Source of the DNA: Phytomonospora endophytica
GTDB taxonomy: Bacteria > Actinomycetota > Actinomycetes > Mycobacteriales > Micromonosporaceae
Reading direction: 5' to 3'
DNA length: 64,000 nucleotides
NCBI RefSeq assembly: GCF_014202425.1
Contig: NZ_JACHGT010000005.1
Span: 124,001 to 188,000 of the forward strand
How positions within the stretch are numbered: position 1 is the first letter of the stretch; each line of letters starts with the position of its first letter. Made by a program: the position numbers and the translations under genes. Under the pieces are notes generated by a model. The model had not been told where the DNA came from, ran no database searches, and was given only the letters and a program-made list of their open reading frames with translations. This document shows positions 44,716 through 53,599 of this stretch, one piece after another.

Positions 44716-45708
44716 CTACAGCGGGCGCTTCTCGGGGCTGACGGTCTTGGCCGCGTCGCGCTCGACGACCGGGTCCAGGATCTCGTCGATGGCCTTGAGC
44801 GCGTCGGCGTCGAGCTTCACACCGGCCGCCTTGACGTTCTCGGCGACCTGCTCGGGACGGCTCGCGCCGATGATCGCGGCCGACACGTTCGGGTTCTGCA
44901 GGACCCACGCCACGGCCAGCTGCGCCAGCGACAGGCCCGCGCCCTCGGCGATCGGCTTGAGCCGCTGCACGCGGGACAGGACGTCGTCGTTGAGGTAGCG
45001 GCCGACGCCGCCGTCCTCGTTGGCACCGCGGCTGCCCTCGGGCGCCGCCTGCCCCGGCAGGTACTTGCCGGTGAGGACGCCCTGCGCGATCGGCGACCAG
45101 ACGATCTGGCCGATGCCCAGCTCCTCCGAGGTCGGGACGACCTCGGCCTCGATGACCCGCCACAACATCGAGTACTGCGGCTGCGAGCTGACCAGCTGGA
45201 TCTTCAGTTCCCGGGCGAGGGCGTGCGCGGCCCGGATCTCCTCCGCGCGCCACTCGGACACACCGATGTAGTGCGCCTTACCCGCGTGCACGATGTCGGC
45301 GAAGGCCTCCATCGTCTCTTCCAGCGGGGTCTCGTAGTCATAGCGGTGGGCCTGGTACAGGTCGACGTAGTCGGTCTGGAGACGCTCCAGCGAGCCGTTG
45401 ATGGACTCCATGATGTGCTTGCGGGACAGGCCGCGGTCGTTGCGGCCCGGACCGGTCGGCCAGTAGACCTTCGTGAAGATCTCCAGGCCTTCGCGGCGCT
45501 CGCCCTTGAGCGCGCGGCCGAGGACGGACTCGGCCTTCGTGGCGGCGTAGACGTCGGCGGTGTCGAAGGTCGTGATGCCGGCGTCGAGGGCGGCGCGGAC
45601 GCACGCGTGCGCGGCCTCCTCCTCCACCTGGGAGCCGTGCGTGATCCAGTTACCGTAGGCGATTTCGCTGATGACGAGGCCGGAGCGGCCGAGGTGACGG
45701 AATTCCAT
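44716..45708 (-). CDS. Aldo/keto reductase
   Basis: The 330-residue product has the NADPH-dependent aldo/keto reductase barrel motifs: FRHLGRSGLVISEIAYGNW, the catalytic-tetrad Asp and Tyr in FDTADVYAATKAE, Lys in IFTKVYW, His in LYQAHRYD, and C-terminal IIGASRPEQVAEN. It resembles the KvbeA/YghZ-like group. Substrate unknown. The start ATG at 45708 has no strong ribosome site. Confidence 0.93.
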   Translation of the reverse strand: MEFRHLGRSGLVISEIAYGNWITHGSQVEEEAAHACVRAALDAGITTFDTADVYAATKAESVLGRALKGERREGLEIFTKVYWPTGPGRNDRGLSRKHIMESINGSLERLQTDYVDLYQAHRYDYETPLEETMEAFADIVHAGKAHYIGVSEWRAEEIRAAHALARELKIQLVSSQPQYSMLWRVIEAEVVPTSEELGIGQIVWSPIAQGVLTGKYLPGQAAPEGSRGANEDGGVGRYLNDDVLSRVQRLKPIAEGAGLSLAQLAVAWVLQNPNVSAAIIGASRPEQVAENVKAAGVKLDADALKAIDEILDPVVERDAAKTVSPEKRPL

Positions 45709-45822
45709 GGGGTCGAACCTACAACAGGCCGGGAACCTGCGTATTGGACTGGACCGCGCACGCCCGATGCTTCCTGTGACCCACCTCACGGAACCCTCCC
45801 GCCGTCGCGGACAGCAGCAACC

Positions 45823-46482
45823 GTGAAACCGACTATCCGCGCCCGGATCCGTGACGGGGACCGCGACGCCTTCGGCGAGCTCTTCGACGAGTACGCCCGC
45901 GCCATCCACCACCATGCCTACCGCCTCACCGGCGACTGGTCGACGGCCGAGGACGTCGTCTCGCTGACCTTCCTCGAAGCCTGGCGGCTTCGGGAACGCG
46001 TCGACTCCGACGAGAGCGCCGGGCCGTTGCGGGCCTGGCTGTACGGCGTGGCGACCAACGTGGCCCGCAACGTGCGGCGGGCGGCTCGGCGCCACGCGTC
46101 GGCGATGGCGCGGCTCCCGAAGCCCCAACCCGTGCCCGACCACGCCGACGAGGTCGTCGCCACCATCGACGAGCGCGAGCGGCTCTCCATGGTGCGCGAC
46201 GCGGTGGCCCGCCTGCGCAAGCACGAGCGGGAGGTTCTGACCTTGTGCGTGTGGTCCGGGTTCGGTTACACCGAGGCCGCGCAGGCGCTCGGAGTGCCCG
46301 TGGGGACCGTCCGGTCGCGCCTCTCGCGGGCCCGCAAGCGGCTCGAAAAGCTCGTCGCCGCCGGACGTGTGCGGCCGCTCGCGGAACCGGCCGAAGAAAA
46401 GCGGGAACCGGTGGCCCGCCCGGGACAGACACGAGGCGACCGCACGAATGCGGTCCGGTTCGCACAGGAGACACCCCGATGA
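45823..46482 (+). CDS. ECF-type RNA polymerase sigma factor
   Basis: The 219-residue product has sigma region 2 (FGELFDEYARAIHHHAYRL, AEDVVSLTFLEAW, LYGVATNVARN) and region 4 (LRKHEREVLTLCVWSGFGYTEAAQALGVPVGTVRSRLSRARKRL). A ~35-residue basic/acidic tail follows. Overlap with a CU044_5270 gene marks it as the actinobacterial ECF group whose partner is a membrane protein of that family. GTG 45823 is the likely start but has only a weak ribosome site. Target promoters unknown. Confidence 0.9.
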   Translation: MKPTIRARIRDGDRDAFGELFDEYARAIHHHAYRLTGDWSTAEDVVSLTFLEAWRLRERVDSDESAGPLRAWLYGVATNVARNVRRAARRHASAMARLPKPQPVPDHADEVVATIDERERLSMVRDAVARLRKHEREVLTLCVWSGFGYTEAAQALGVPVGTVRSRLSRARKRLEKLVAAGRVRPLAEPAEEKREPVARPGQTRGDRTNAVRFAQETPR

Positions 46483-47480
46483 CCAATGAACACGACGACC
46501 ACGACGAGCTGGCCCGGCTGCTGCCGGACCCGGCGATCCGGGACCTGTCCGCGCACCGCCACCGCCAGATCCAGGAGTTCCTCATGACCGAGTTCCAGCC
46601 GGAAGCGCGGCCGGTTCGCCGTCCGCGCCGTCGATTCGCGCTCGTCACCGCCTCCGTCCTCGCGGCGGCGGCGGTCGCGGTGGGCGCGGCCACCGGCGGT
46701 TTCGGCCTGCTGGCGGGCGGGGACGGCACCGCGCCGGACACCGCCGCGACCCAGCAGTACCCGGACGAGACCCCGGCGGCCCGGACCTTCCGCCTCGCCG
46801 CCCAGTACGCCGCGGCGCAGCCGTGGACCGACCCGCGCCCCGACCAGTGGCTCTACATCAAGAGCAGTGGCAGCAACCCCGGCCCGATGGCCGAATCCAA
46901 GGGAATGAGCAAGGAGGGCACCGACGAGGTCTGGCTTCGGGCCGACGGGGTCCAGATGGCCGCCTACAACGAGCTCCACGGCAAGATCGAGGCCTGGGAC
47001 CAGGACAACGAGTACCCGTTCCTGTCCACCCTGCCCACCGATCCGCAGCAGCTCCTGGACGCGCTGCTGGCCAAGTTGGAGCAGGGCGCCGACGGCGCCG
47101 AAGACGTACAGAGCCCGGTCGGCGAGGACAACCCCGGTCTGGGGCGGTACGTCCTGAGCATCCTCGACAACAACCTCCTTCCGCCCGACGTGACCTCGGC
47201 GCTGTGGCAGGCCGCCGCGCTGATCCCCGGCGCGGTCGTGGAGGGGCCGACGGAGATCGAGGGCCGCGAGGTCCTCACGCTCGGTTTCGTCGAGGACGGC
47301 TGGTGGTCGCACCAGGTACTGGTCGACCCGGCGACGCACGAGTACGTCGGTTTCCGCGAGATCGCCGTGGCCGACGGCACCTACGAGGAGTCCGACATCT
47401 CGATGAAGAAGGGCGAGGTCGAGAGCATCTTCTTCCGGGACGCCTCGGGTGTCGTCGACGGGTTCGGTCTGACCCCCTGA
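46479..47480 (+). CDS. CU044_5270-family membrane protein, ECF partner
   Basis: The 333-residue product has an acidic N-terminal cytoplasmic part with LARLLPDPAIRDLSAHRHRQ. One transmembrane helix follows (ALVTASVLAAAAVAVGAATG), then an extracellular domain with QPWTDPRPDQWLYIKSS and a C-terminal VDPATHEYVGF. These are features of CU044_5270 proteins, which probably act as anti-sigma or signal-sensing partners of the ECF gene before them. Stop and start overlap (ATGA), with CAGGAG upstream. Role inferred from context. Confidence 0.85.
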   Translation: MTNEHDDHDELARLLPDPAIRDLSAHRHRQIQEFLMTEFQPEARPVRRPRRRFALVTASVLAAAAVAVGAATGGFGLLAGGDGTAPDTAATQQYPDETPAARTFRLAAQYAAAQPWTDPRPDQWLYIKSSGSNPGPMAESKGMSKEGTDEVWLRADGVQMAAYNELHGKIEAWDQDNEYPFLSTLPTDPQQLLDALLAKLEQGADGAEDVQSPVGEDNPGLGRYVLSILDNNLLPPDVTSALWQAAALIPGAVVEGPTEIEGREVLTLGFVEDGWWSHQVLVDPATHEYVGFREIAVADGTYEESDISMKKGEVESIFFRDASGVVDGFGLTP

Positions 47481-47559
47481 CGCGCGCGGACGACGCGCGG
47501 TGGGCGACACCGTGCGTCGTCTGTCCACATAGGACTGTCTACTTCGAACCAGGAGACCC

Positions 47560-50500
47560 ATGCGCATCCGCTCGACCCTCGCCGCCCTCGGGTTGCTGGC
47601 CGCCGCCGTCGCGGCGACTCCGGCCCAGGCGGCCACCGATACCGGCGGGACACCTCTTCCCGCGCCCGCCGACGGTCGGACTCACCTCGTCACCCTCATC
47701 ACCGGCGACAAGATCCACGTCAAAGCCGACGGCGGCTACGTCTACCTGCCCGCCGTCGGCCGTGAACACATCGGCTACATCCGTTCCGGCGCGGGCGTTC
47801 TGCCCCTCGACGCCGCGCCGCTGGTCAACCGCGGCCTGCTCGACCGCGCCCTCTTCGACGTCAACGGGCTCATCGAGGACGGGTACGCCGACGGTGCCGA
47901 CCTGCCGGTCATCGTCCAGAACGGCGACAGTGCCGCGTTCCGTTCCGCCGCGGGTGATTCCGGTCTGTCCGCGGACGGCCGCGACCTCGACAGCATCGAC
48001 GCACGCGCCCTGTCCGTCACCGCCGAAGGCGCCACCGAGCTGTGGGGGCGCATCGCGCCCAGCGGCGGGAACCGCGCGATGAACGCCGACGTCGAGCACA
48101 TCTGGCTCGACGCCAAGGCGGACGTCCTCCTCGACCAGAGCGTCCCGCAGATCGGCGCGCCGACCGCCTGGGAAGCCGGGTACGACGGCACCGGCGTCAC
48201 CGTCGCCGTCCTCGACACCGGTTACGACACCGCGCATCCCGACCTCGAAGGCCAGGTCGCGCAGGCGAAGGACTTCACCGGCACCTCGCCGGACGCCGCC
48301 GACGGCCACGGCCACGGCACCCACGTGGCATCCACCATCGCGGGCACCGGCGCGGCCTCCCAGGGGCGCTACAAGGGCGTCGCGCCGGGCGCGACGCTCC
48401 TCGTCGGCAAGGTCCTCGACGACGAGGGCTCCGGCTCCTTCAGCGGCATCGTCGACGGCATGGAGTGGGCCGCGAGCCAAGGCGCCTCAACGATCAGCAT
48501 GAGCCTCGGCGGCATGCCCACCGACGGCACCGACCCGATGGCCCTCGCCGTCAACGAGTTGTCGGCGCGGTACGGCACCCTGTTCACCGTCGCGGCCGGA
48601 AACGAGGGCGGTGACGGCACCGTCGAGTCGCCCGGTTCGGCCGACGCGGCACTGACCGTCGGCGCGGTCGACAAGCAGGACGCGCCGGCGGACTTCTCCA
48701 GCCGCGGACCCCGCGTGGGCGACTACGCCGTCAAGCCCGACATCTCGGCCCCCGGCGTGGCCATCACGGCCGCCGAGGCCGGGACGGGCGGGTACGTCGC
48801 GCACGACGGCACCTCGATGGCCACCCCGCACGTCGCCGGGGCCGCCGCGATCCTCAAGCAGCGCCATCCCGACTGGACCGGTCAGCAGCTCAAGTCCGCG
48901 CTCATGGGCAGTGCCAAGGGACTCGACAGCGTCGGCGTCTACACCACCGGTTCCGGCCGCGTGGACGTCGCCGCCGCGATCGGCGCGGCCGTGTACGCCG
49001 AGAACGCCGGCGTCAGCTTCCCGACGGTGGAGTTCCCGGACGACGGTTCCCCCAAGGAGAAGGCCGTCACCTACCGCAACACGTCCACTATGGACGTCAC
49101 GGTCGAGCTCGCGGTCACCTCGGCCGGCACCGCCGGGATGTTCACCGTGAGCCCGGCGAGCCTGACCGTCCCGGCGGGCGGCACCGCGCGGGCCACGGTC
49201 GCGTTGAGCCCCACCGTCGGCGACGCGCTCGGCACCCACGCCGCGGTCTTGACGGCGACCGCCGGGGAGCACGTCGTGCGCACCCCGCTCGGCGTCACCG
49301 TCGAACCGGAGCTGTACGACGCGCACGTCAAGGCGACGGCTCCGAACGGGCGTACCGTCACCGATCTGAACCTGGCCTACGTCGACAAGGCCACCGGGGA
49401 CGTCCACTTCCCCGCGAAGTACAACGCCGACGGGTCCGTCGACTTCCGCGTGCCGCCGGGCGACTACTTCACGGCCGGCGAGATCACCGACGACCAGGGC
49501 GCCCTCACCCACTTCACGCTCCCCGCGCTGCGCATCGCGGCGGACGTCGAGCAGGTGGTCGACGGGAGCCGGGCCGTTCCGGTCTCGTTGCGTCTCAAGG
49601 ACCGTACCGGCCCGACGTACGCCGATCTCTCCGTCGGAGAGTTCCTGCAACCGGTCGAGAACGGCGGGACGTACTCCTACGGCGGGTCTTCGGCGGAGGC
49701 TTACACGATCCCCGGCGAGAACCCGGGCGGGTACTTCTTCAGGGTCGAGCTGGCCGCCACGATCGTGTCCCGGGACGCCGCGCAGACCTGGCAGTACAAC
49801 CTCTACTACGGCTACGACCGGGTCCCCACGATCGACGTCGAGGTCGGCGACAACGAACTCGGCCGCCAGGACGCCCGATACGAGAGCCAGGGAGTATCCG
49901 GCGAGACGCTCGTCTCCTACAGCCACGAGACCGAATTCGGTGGGACGGGAACCCCCGCGCTCCACGTGCCCGTCCCGGGCAGCCGGACCGTGTACTTCAC
50001 CCCGGGAGCATGGTCGAGTGGCATGGTCTACATGAACGAGGTCGAAGGCTCGGAGTCCTACGAGAGCTCGCAACACTCCGCCGTCTACGGTGCCGGGCGG
50101 GTGGAGACGCTGCGCTGGAACCGTGCCCCGCTGGGCGTGGGCCTGCCCGGAAACTCGGGAGTGACACGGGTTAACGACGAGCACCTCGGCAGCACGATGC
50201 TGATGAGCGTCCCGCTGTTCACCGGACCTGACGTCCGGATCGAGACGACCACGCAGTACGAGTTCGAGGGGACCACGACCATGACCCTCGACGGCGAGAC
50301 GCTGATGGACGACGAGGGCCAGGCCTGCGCGCACGGCGGTGACATCCCCGCCGACGCCGCCGGCACCGTCACGCTGACGTGCTCGCTGGACCGTGACGTG
50401 CCGTGGTCGGCGATCGGGGCGAAGTCCACCGGCGAGTGGACGTTCCAGACCGCCCCGGTCACCGGCATGGCCGACCAGTACCTCACCGCCGTGCGCCTCA

Positions 50501-50793
50501 ACGCGTCCGGTGTCGAGAACGGCTACGCCAAGAGGGGCCTCCCGCAGGTCGTCGCGCTGACGGTCGACCACACGGGCGCGGTCCGCACGAAGGTGACCTC
50601 GCTGACCTTCGAGGTCTCCTACGACTCCGGCAAGACGTGGAGGTCCGTCACCGTGGCCCGCCACGCCGACACGGGTGTGGCGACGCTGACCCACCCGGCG
50701 GGCGCGACGTCGGTTTCGGTGCGGATGACCACTGTGGACGACCACGGCAACACCTCGAAGCAGACGACGATCGGTTCGTGGGGCTTGAGGTAA
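47560..50793 (+). CDS. Secreted subtilisin-like serine protease (S8) with long C-terminal region
   Basis: The 1077-residue product has a Sec signal ([20 protein letters not shown], cleavage near AQA-A). A propeptide-like part spans ~38-190 (VTLITGDKIHVKADGGY, GREHIGYI). The S8 catalytic domain spans ~195-475 with Asp219 (VLDTGYD), His252 (HGTHVAS), Asn348 (AAGNEG) and Ser419 (GTSMATPHVAG). About 600 further residues form beta-rich modules, the first fibronectin-like (VTYRNTSTMDVTVELAV), a later one with VPPGDYFTAGE. It is an extracellular endoprotease. AGGAG precedes the ATG. It may be a target of the ECF pair just upstream. Confidence 0.95.
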   Translation: MRIRSTLAALGLLAAAVAATPAQAATDTGGTPLPAPADGRTHLVTLITGDKIHVKADGGYVYLPAVGREHIGYIRSGAGVLPLDAAPLVNRGLLDRALFDVNGLIEDGYADGADLPVIVQNGDSAAFRSAAGDSGLSADGRDLDSIDARALSVTAEGATELWGRIAPSGGNRAMNADVEHIWLDAKADVLLDQSVPQIGAPTAWEAGYDGTGVTVAVLDTGYDTAHPDLEGQVAQAKDFTGTSPDAADGHGHGTHVASTIAGTGAASQGRYKGVAPGATLLVGKVLDDEGSGSFSGIVDGMEWAASQGASTISMSLGGMPTDGTDPMALAVNELSARYGTLFTVAAGNEGGDGTVESPGSADAALTVGAVDKQDAPADFSSRGPRVGDYAVKPDISAPGVAITAAEAGTGGYVAHDGTSMATPHVAGAAAILKQRHPDWTGQQLKSALMGSAKGLDSVGVYTTGSGRVDVAAAIGAAVYAENAGVSFPTVEFPDDGSPKEKAVTYRNTSTMDVTVELAVTSAGTAGMFTVSPASLTVPAGGTARATVALSPTVGDALGTHAAVLTATAGEHVVRTPLGVTVEPELYDAHVKATAPNGRTVTDLNLAYVDKATGDVHFPAKYNADGSVDFRVPPGDYFTAGEITDDQGALTHFTLPALRIAADVEQVVDGSRAVPVSLRLKDRTGPTYADLSVGEFLQPVENGGTYSYGGSSAEAYTIPGENPGGYFFRVELAATIVSRDAAQTWQYNLYYGYDRVPTIDVEVGDNELGRQDARYESQGVSGETLVSYSHETEFGGTGTPALHVPVPGSRTVYFTPGAWSSGMVYMNEVEGSESYESSQHSAVYGAGRVETLRWNRAPLGVGLPGNSGVTRVNDEHLGSTMLMSVPLFTGPDVRIETTTQYEFEGTTTMTLDGETLMDDEGQACAHGGDIPADAAGTVTLTCSLDRDVPWSAIGAKSTGEWTFQTAPVTGMADQYLTAVRLNASGVENGYAKRGLPQVVALTVDHTGAVRTKVTSLTFEVSYDSGKTWRSVTVARHADTGVATLTHPAGATSVSVRMTTVDDHGNTSKQTTIGSWGLR

Positions 50794-50796
50794 CCC

Positions 50797-50845
50797 GAAC
50801 GGCGAAGCGCCGACGGGCAGGATGCCCGTCGGCGCTTCGCCGTTC
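50797..50845. terminator. Very strong bidirectional terminator hairpin
   Basis: A perfect 23-bp stem with a 3-base loop lies between the converging subtilase and MFS genes, beginning GAACGGCGAAGCGCCGACGG. It is one of the two longest perfect stems noted in the window. Confidence 0.92.
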
Positions 50846-50881
50846 TCCGTCCGGTCCGGTGGCTCCCGTCGAGCCCGGGCC

Positions 50882-52324
50882 TCAGGCCGCCAGCTCGGCC
50901 TCCGTCTTGCGGGAGCCCAGCAGGGCGCTCGCGGCGGCGAGCAGGCCCACCACGGCCACGGCGATCACGAAGTACAAACCGGGCCGGTACTGCGTCAGGC
51001 TCGTCGCGACGCCGCCGCTGATGAGGCCGGTGACGACGGCCAGGACGACCGCTCCGCCGATCTGGCCGGAGGTCTGGACGAGACCCGAGGCGAGTCCCTG
51101 CTCGTCGTCGGAGATCCCCTCGGTCGCCTGCACCATCACCGCCGAGAAGCCCAGCGCGAAGCCGAGTCCGAGCAGCAGGAACGACGGCAGGTAGTCGACG
51201 AAGTAGGCCGGCTCGGCGTCGCCGCCGCGGACGATGAACCAGGCGTAGCCCAGCACGAAGGAGGCCATCGACGCGATGATCATCGGGCGGGTGCCGAAGC
51301 GGTCGATGAGCTTGCCCGCGACCGGCGAGAGGAAGGCCACGATGATGCCGGCCGGGGCCAGCGCGAGGGCCATGTCGAGCGGCTCCCACTTGAGGGTGTT
51401 CTGCAGGTACAGGGACACGATCGTCTGGAAGCTGATGTAGGAGCCGAAGATGGCCAGCGCGGCCAGGTTGGCCCGCACGATCGAGGCGACCTTGAAGATC
51501 CCCAGGCGCACCAGGGGCTCGCGGACCTTCTTCTGGATGAGGAGGAACGCGGCCAGCAGCACGACGGCCGCGACGGTGGTGGTGATCAGGAAGGGTGTGA
51601 AGCCGGTTTCGGGGACGGTCACGATGGTGTAGACCGCCGCCAGCATGCCGCCGGTGAGGGTGGCCGCTCCGGCGAAGTCGATCTGCCCGCGCTCCTCGTT
51701 CTTGGTCTTCGGCACCACGATGAAGGCGGCGACGATGACGATCGCGACGGCGATGACGGGGGCGAAGAAGGTCAGGCGCCAGTCGATTCCGGTCAGCAGG
51801 CCGGACACGATCAGGCCGGAGGCGTAACCGGTCGCGCCGAAGATGGTGAACAGCGACAGGGCGCGGTTGCGGTCGTGGCCTTCCTTGAAGGTCGTGGTGA
51901 TGATGGACAGCGCGGCCGGGGCGGTGAAGGCGGCGGCAAGTCCCTTGACGATGCGGCTGGCGATCAGGAGGCCGCCCGAGTCGACCAGTCCGCCGACGAG
52001 CGAGGCGACCCCGAAGACCGCGAGGGCGATCAGGAAGACCTTGCGGCGGCCCAGCAGGTCGGAGGCCCTGCCGCCCAGCAGCAGGAGGCCGCCGTAGCCG
52101 AGGATGTAGCCGTTCACGATCCACTGGAGGCTCTCGGTCTCCATGCCGAGTTCGGCGCCGATGGACGGCAGCGCGACGCCGACCATGGAGACGTCGAGCG
52201 CGTCGAGGAACATCGCCAGTCCGGCGACGATCAGGATGGCCCAGAGTTTCGCGCTCCACTTGCGGGAGGGTGCGGGGGCGGGAGTGTCGATGGTCGGCCG
52301 GAGTCGTGCGTCAGTCAGTGTCAC
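50882..52324 (-). CDS. MFS drug-efflux transporter (DHA2, 14-helix type)
   Basis: The 480-residue product has about 14 transmembrane helices. Motif C-type FLDALDVSMVGVALPSIGAEL lies in helix 1, LQWIVNGYILGYGGLLLLGGRASDLLGRRKVF covers helix 2 and motif A, and GLASGLVQTSGQIGGAVVLAV lies near the end. This is the EmrB/QacA-like proton-driven efflux group. GTG 52324 is chosen because a near-consensus promoter ends 7 bases upstream, giving an almost leaderless transcript; the frame extends upstream through the promoter without sense. It is controlled in all likelihood by the divergent MarR gene. Confidence 0.93.
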   Translation of the reverse strand: MTLTDARLRPTIDTPAPAPSRKWSAKLWAILIVAGLAMFLDALDVSMVGVALPSIGAELGMETESLQWIVNGYILGYGGLLLLGGRASDLLGRRKVFLIALAVFGVASLVGGLVDSGGLLIASRIVKGLAAAFTAPAALSIITTTFKEGHDRNRALSLFTIFGATGYASGLIVSGLLTGIDWRLTFFAPVIAVAIVIVAAFIVVPKTKNEERGQIDFAGAATLTGGMLAAVYTIVTVPETGFTPFLITTTVAAVVLLAAFLLIQKKVREPLVRLGIFKVASIVRANLAALAIFGSYISFQTIVSLYLQNTLKWEPLDMALALAPAGIIVAFLSPVAGKLIDRFGTRPMIIASMASFVLGYAWFIVRGGDAEPAYFVDYLPSFLLLGLGFALGFSAVMVQATEGISDDEQGLASGLVQTSGQIGGAVVLAVVTGLISGGVATSLTQYRPGLYFVIAVAVVGLLAAASALLGSRKTEAELAA

Positions 52325-52331
52325 GCCGGGA

Positions 52332-52360
52332 AAATTACATGCCCGTGCATTCAATGTCAA
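52332..52360 (-). promoter_or_regulatory. Promoter of the MFS gene
   Basis: Minus strand: TTGACA (52360-52355), 17-base spacer, TAATTT (52337-52332). The -10 ends 7 bases before the GTG. The -35 lies inside the left ATGTCAACACAT operator. Confidence 0.8.
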
Positions 52361-52365
52361 CACAT
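52354..52365. promoter_or_regulatory. MarR operator, left copy
   Basis: ATGTCAACACAT has ATGT/ACAT arms and overlaps the -35 of the MFS promoter. It is preceded by TGCATTCA, shared in form with the right copy's TGCATTTA. Confidence 0.72.
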
Positions 52366-52374
52366 CGAACCCGC

Positions 52375-52403
52375 TTGCATTTAATGTGTTGACATGTTAA
52401 TCT
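52375..52403 (+). promoter_or_regulatory. Promoter of the marR gene
   Basis: TTGCAT (52375-52380), 17-base spacer, TAATCT (52398-52403), 7 bases before the marR ATG. The spacer contains the right operator. Confidence 0.7.
52384..52395. promoter_or_regulatory. MarR operator, right copy
   Basis: ATGTGTTGACAT is the exact reverse complement of the left copy, 30 bases away centre to centre (about three helical turns). It sits in the marR promoter spacer, implying autoregulation. Confidence 0.72.
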
Positions 52404-52410
52404 CCTGGTC

Positions 52411-52821
52411 ATGGCAGCTCTCACCGATGTCGAGGTTCGCGAGCAGTGGTGCGCGACACTCCGGGTGGTTCACGTCACCTCGGCCGTCCTGGAGCACGCG
52501 CTCCAGGCCGAACACGGTCTCGGCCTCAGTGAGTTCCAGGTGCTCCTCGTCCTCGGCGGCGACTGCCCGGCCGACGGCGGGAAGATGCGCATGAAGGACC
52601 TGGAAGCCAAGATGTACCTGAGCCAGAGCGCCCTGTCGCGGACCGTCACCCGCCTCCACGACGCCGGACTGCTCACCCGGGCCGCCTGCGACATGGACCG
52701 GCGCGCGCTCTTCGTCGAACTCAGCGACCTCGGGCGGCGACGCTACGACGACGCTCTTCCCACGTACACCAGGGTCCTGCGCGAGCAGGCGGTGTGCGAG
52801 CGGATGGCGGTTTCGGTCTGA
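52411..52821 (+). CDS. MarR-family regulator
   Basis: The 136-residue product has the winged-helix layout: LQAEHGLGLSEFQVLLVLGG, MKDLEAKMYLSQSALSRTVTRLHDAGLLTRAACDMDRRALFVELS and a C-terminal helix. Arg in the DMDRRA wing is typical. It should repress itself and the divergent MFS efflux gene and release on binding a small aromatic or drug ligand. Its ATG is 7 bases after the -10, so leader is nearly absent. Confidence 0.92.
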   Translation: MAALTDVEVREQWCATLRVVHVTSAVLEHALQAEHGLGLSEFQVLLVLGGDCPADGGKMRMKDLEAKMYLSQSALSRTVTRLHDAGLLTRAACDMDRRALFVELSDLGRRRYDDALPTYTRVLREQAVCERMAVSV

Positions 52822-52900
52822 GCGTCCCCTCCGCGGGACAGCGCGAGACCCCTCCCCGGCCATACACTCCGCTTTGTTCCCAACGGAATGGAGCGCGCAG

Positions 52901-53284
52901 ATGCCTGGCCTTGACGCCCTCGAACGCGAGATCGCCGAACTCGCCGAGCAGTCCGCCGTCGACCTCGCCGTAGCCGACGCCGTCACCGCCGAACTGTCCT
53001 CGCTGACCGGTCGCGCGGCCGACCGCTCGGGCCTGGTCAAGGCGACCGTCGGACCGACGGGTGCGCTGATCGACCTCGCGATCGACCCCAGAACCCAGTC
53101 GTGGCCGACCCACCGGCTCGCCAGGACCGTCGTCGAGACGGCCCAGGCCGCACAGCGCGACTGCGCCGACGCGGCCGCCGACGTCGTCGCCCGGCTCGTG
53201 CCGCCCGGTGGCCGCCTGCGGCGGCTGTTCGCCGAGGGCCTGCGCGAGAACCTTCCCGCGCGAGCGAAGGAGACGACCTGGTGA
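52901..53284 (+). CDS. YbaB/EbfC-like protein of a type VII secretion cassette
   Basis: The 127-residue helical product has GLDALEREIAELAEQ, VKATVGPTGALIDLAIDP and SWPTHRLARTVVETAQAAQ. This matches the actinobacterial YbaB/EbfC DNA-binding-family proteins that are regularly encoded just before ESX/WXG100 genes. Role there is unclear. The ATG follows GGAATGGAG. The GTG of the next gene overlaps its stop (GTGA). Confidence 0.8.
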   Translation: MPGLDALEREIAELAEQSAVDLAVADAVTAELSSLTGRAADRSGLVKATVGPTGALIDLAIDPRTQSWPTHRLARTVVETAQAAQRDCADAAADVVARLVPPGGRLRRLFAEGLRENLPARAKETTW

Positions 53285-53595
53285 GCACCATCGAGGTCGA
53301 CTTCGAGGCCATGCACCGGCACGCCCGTACCGTCACGACCCTCGCCGGCCAGACCGGCCAGATGCACACCGCCGCCGAGTACGTCCGCCTCGGCGACCAC
53401 GCCTTCGGTGCCATCCACCAGCCGCTCGCCGCCGCCTTCGAGGAGGCCCAGACGGCGATCTCGAAGGCCTGCGCGGACCTGCGGGCTTCCCTGGAGGCGA
53501 TGGCGAAACGCGTGGAGAAGTCCGCCGACGCCTACGAACTGACCGAGACCGGCAACAAGAGCGCCATCAAGAAACTGCGCGTGGAACCGAGGTGA
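53281..53595 (+). CDS. ESX/WXG100-like type VII secretion target
   Basis: The 104-residue all-helical product (STIEVDFEAMHRHARTVTTL to KKLRVEPR) has the size and hairpin-of-helices pattern of ESX_1/WXG100-like secreted proteins. The mid-protein turn reads YVRLGDHAFG, reminiscent of LG/WG motifs. It is probably secreted as a pair with a partner. It is coupled to the YbaB-like gene by GTGA overlap. Confidence 0.72.
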   Translation: MSTIEVDFEAMHRHARTVTTLAGQTGQMHTAAEYVRLGDHAFGAIHQPLAAAFEEAQTAISKACADLRASLEAMAKRVEKSADAYELTETGNKSAIKKLRVEPR

Positions 53596-53599
53596 GCCG

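Noticed and set aside
45720-45822. GGAAC-type ECF autoregulatory promoter before the sigma gene
   Set aside because: GGAACC occurs at 45732 and 45790, but no matching -10 could be fixed at 16-17 bases without knowing this sigma's specificity.
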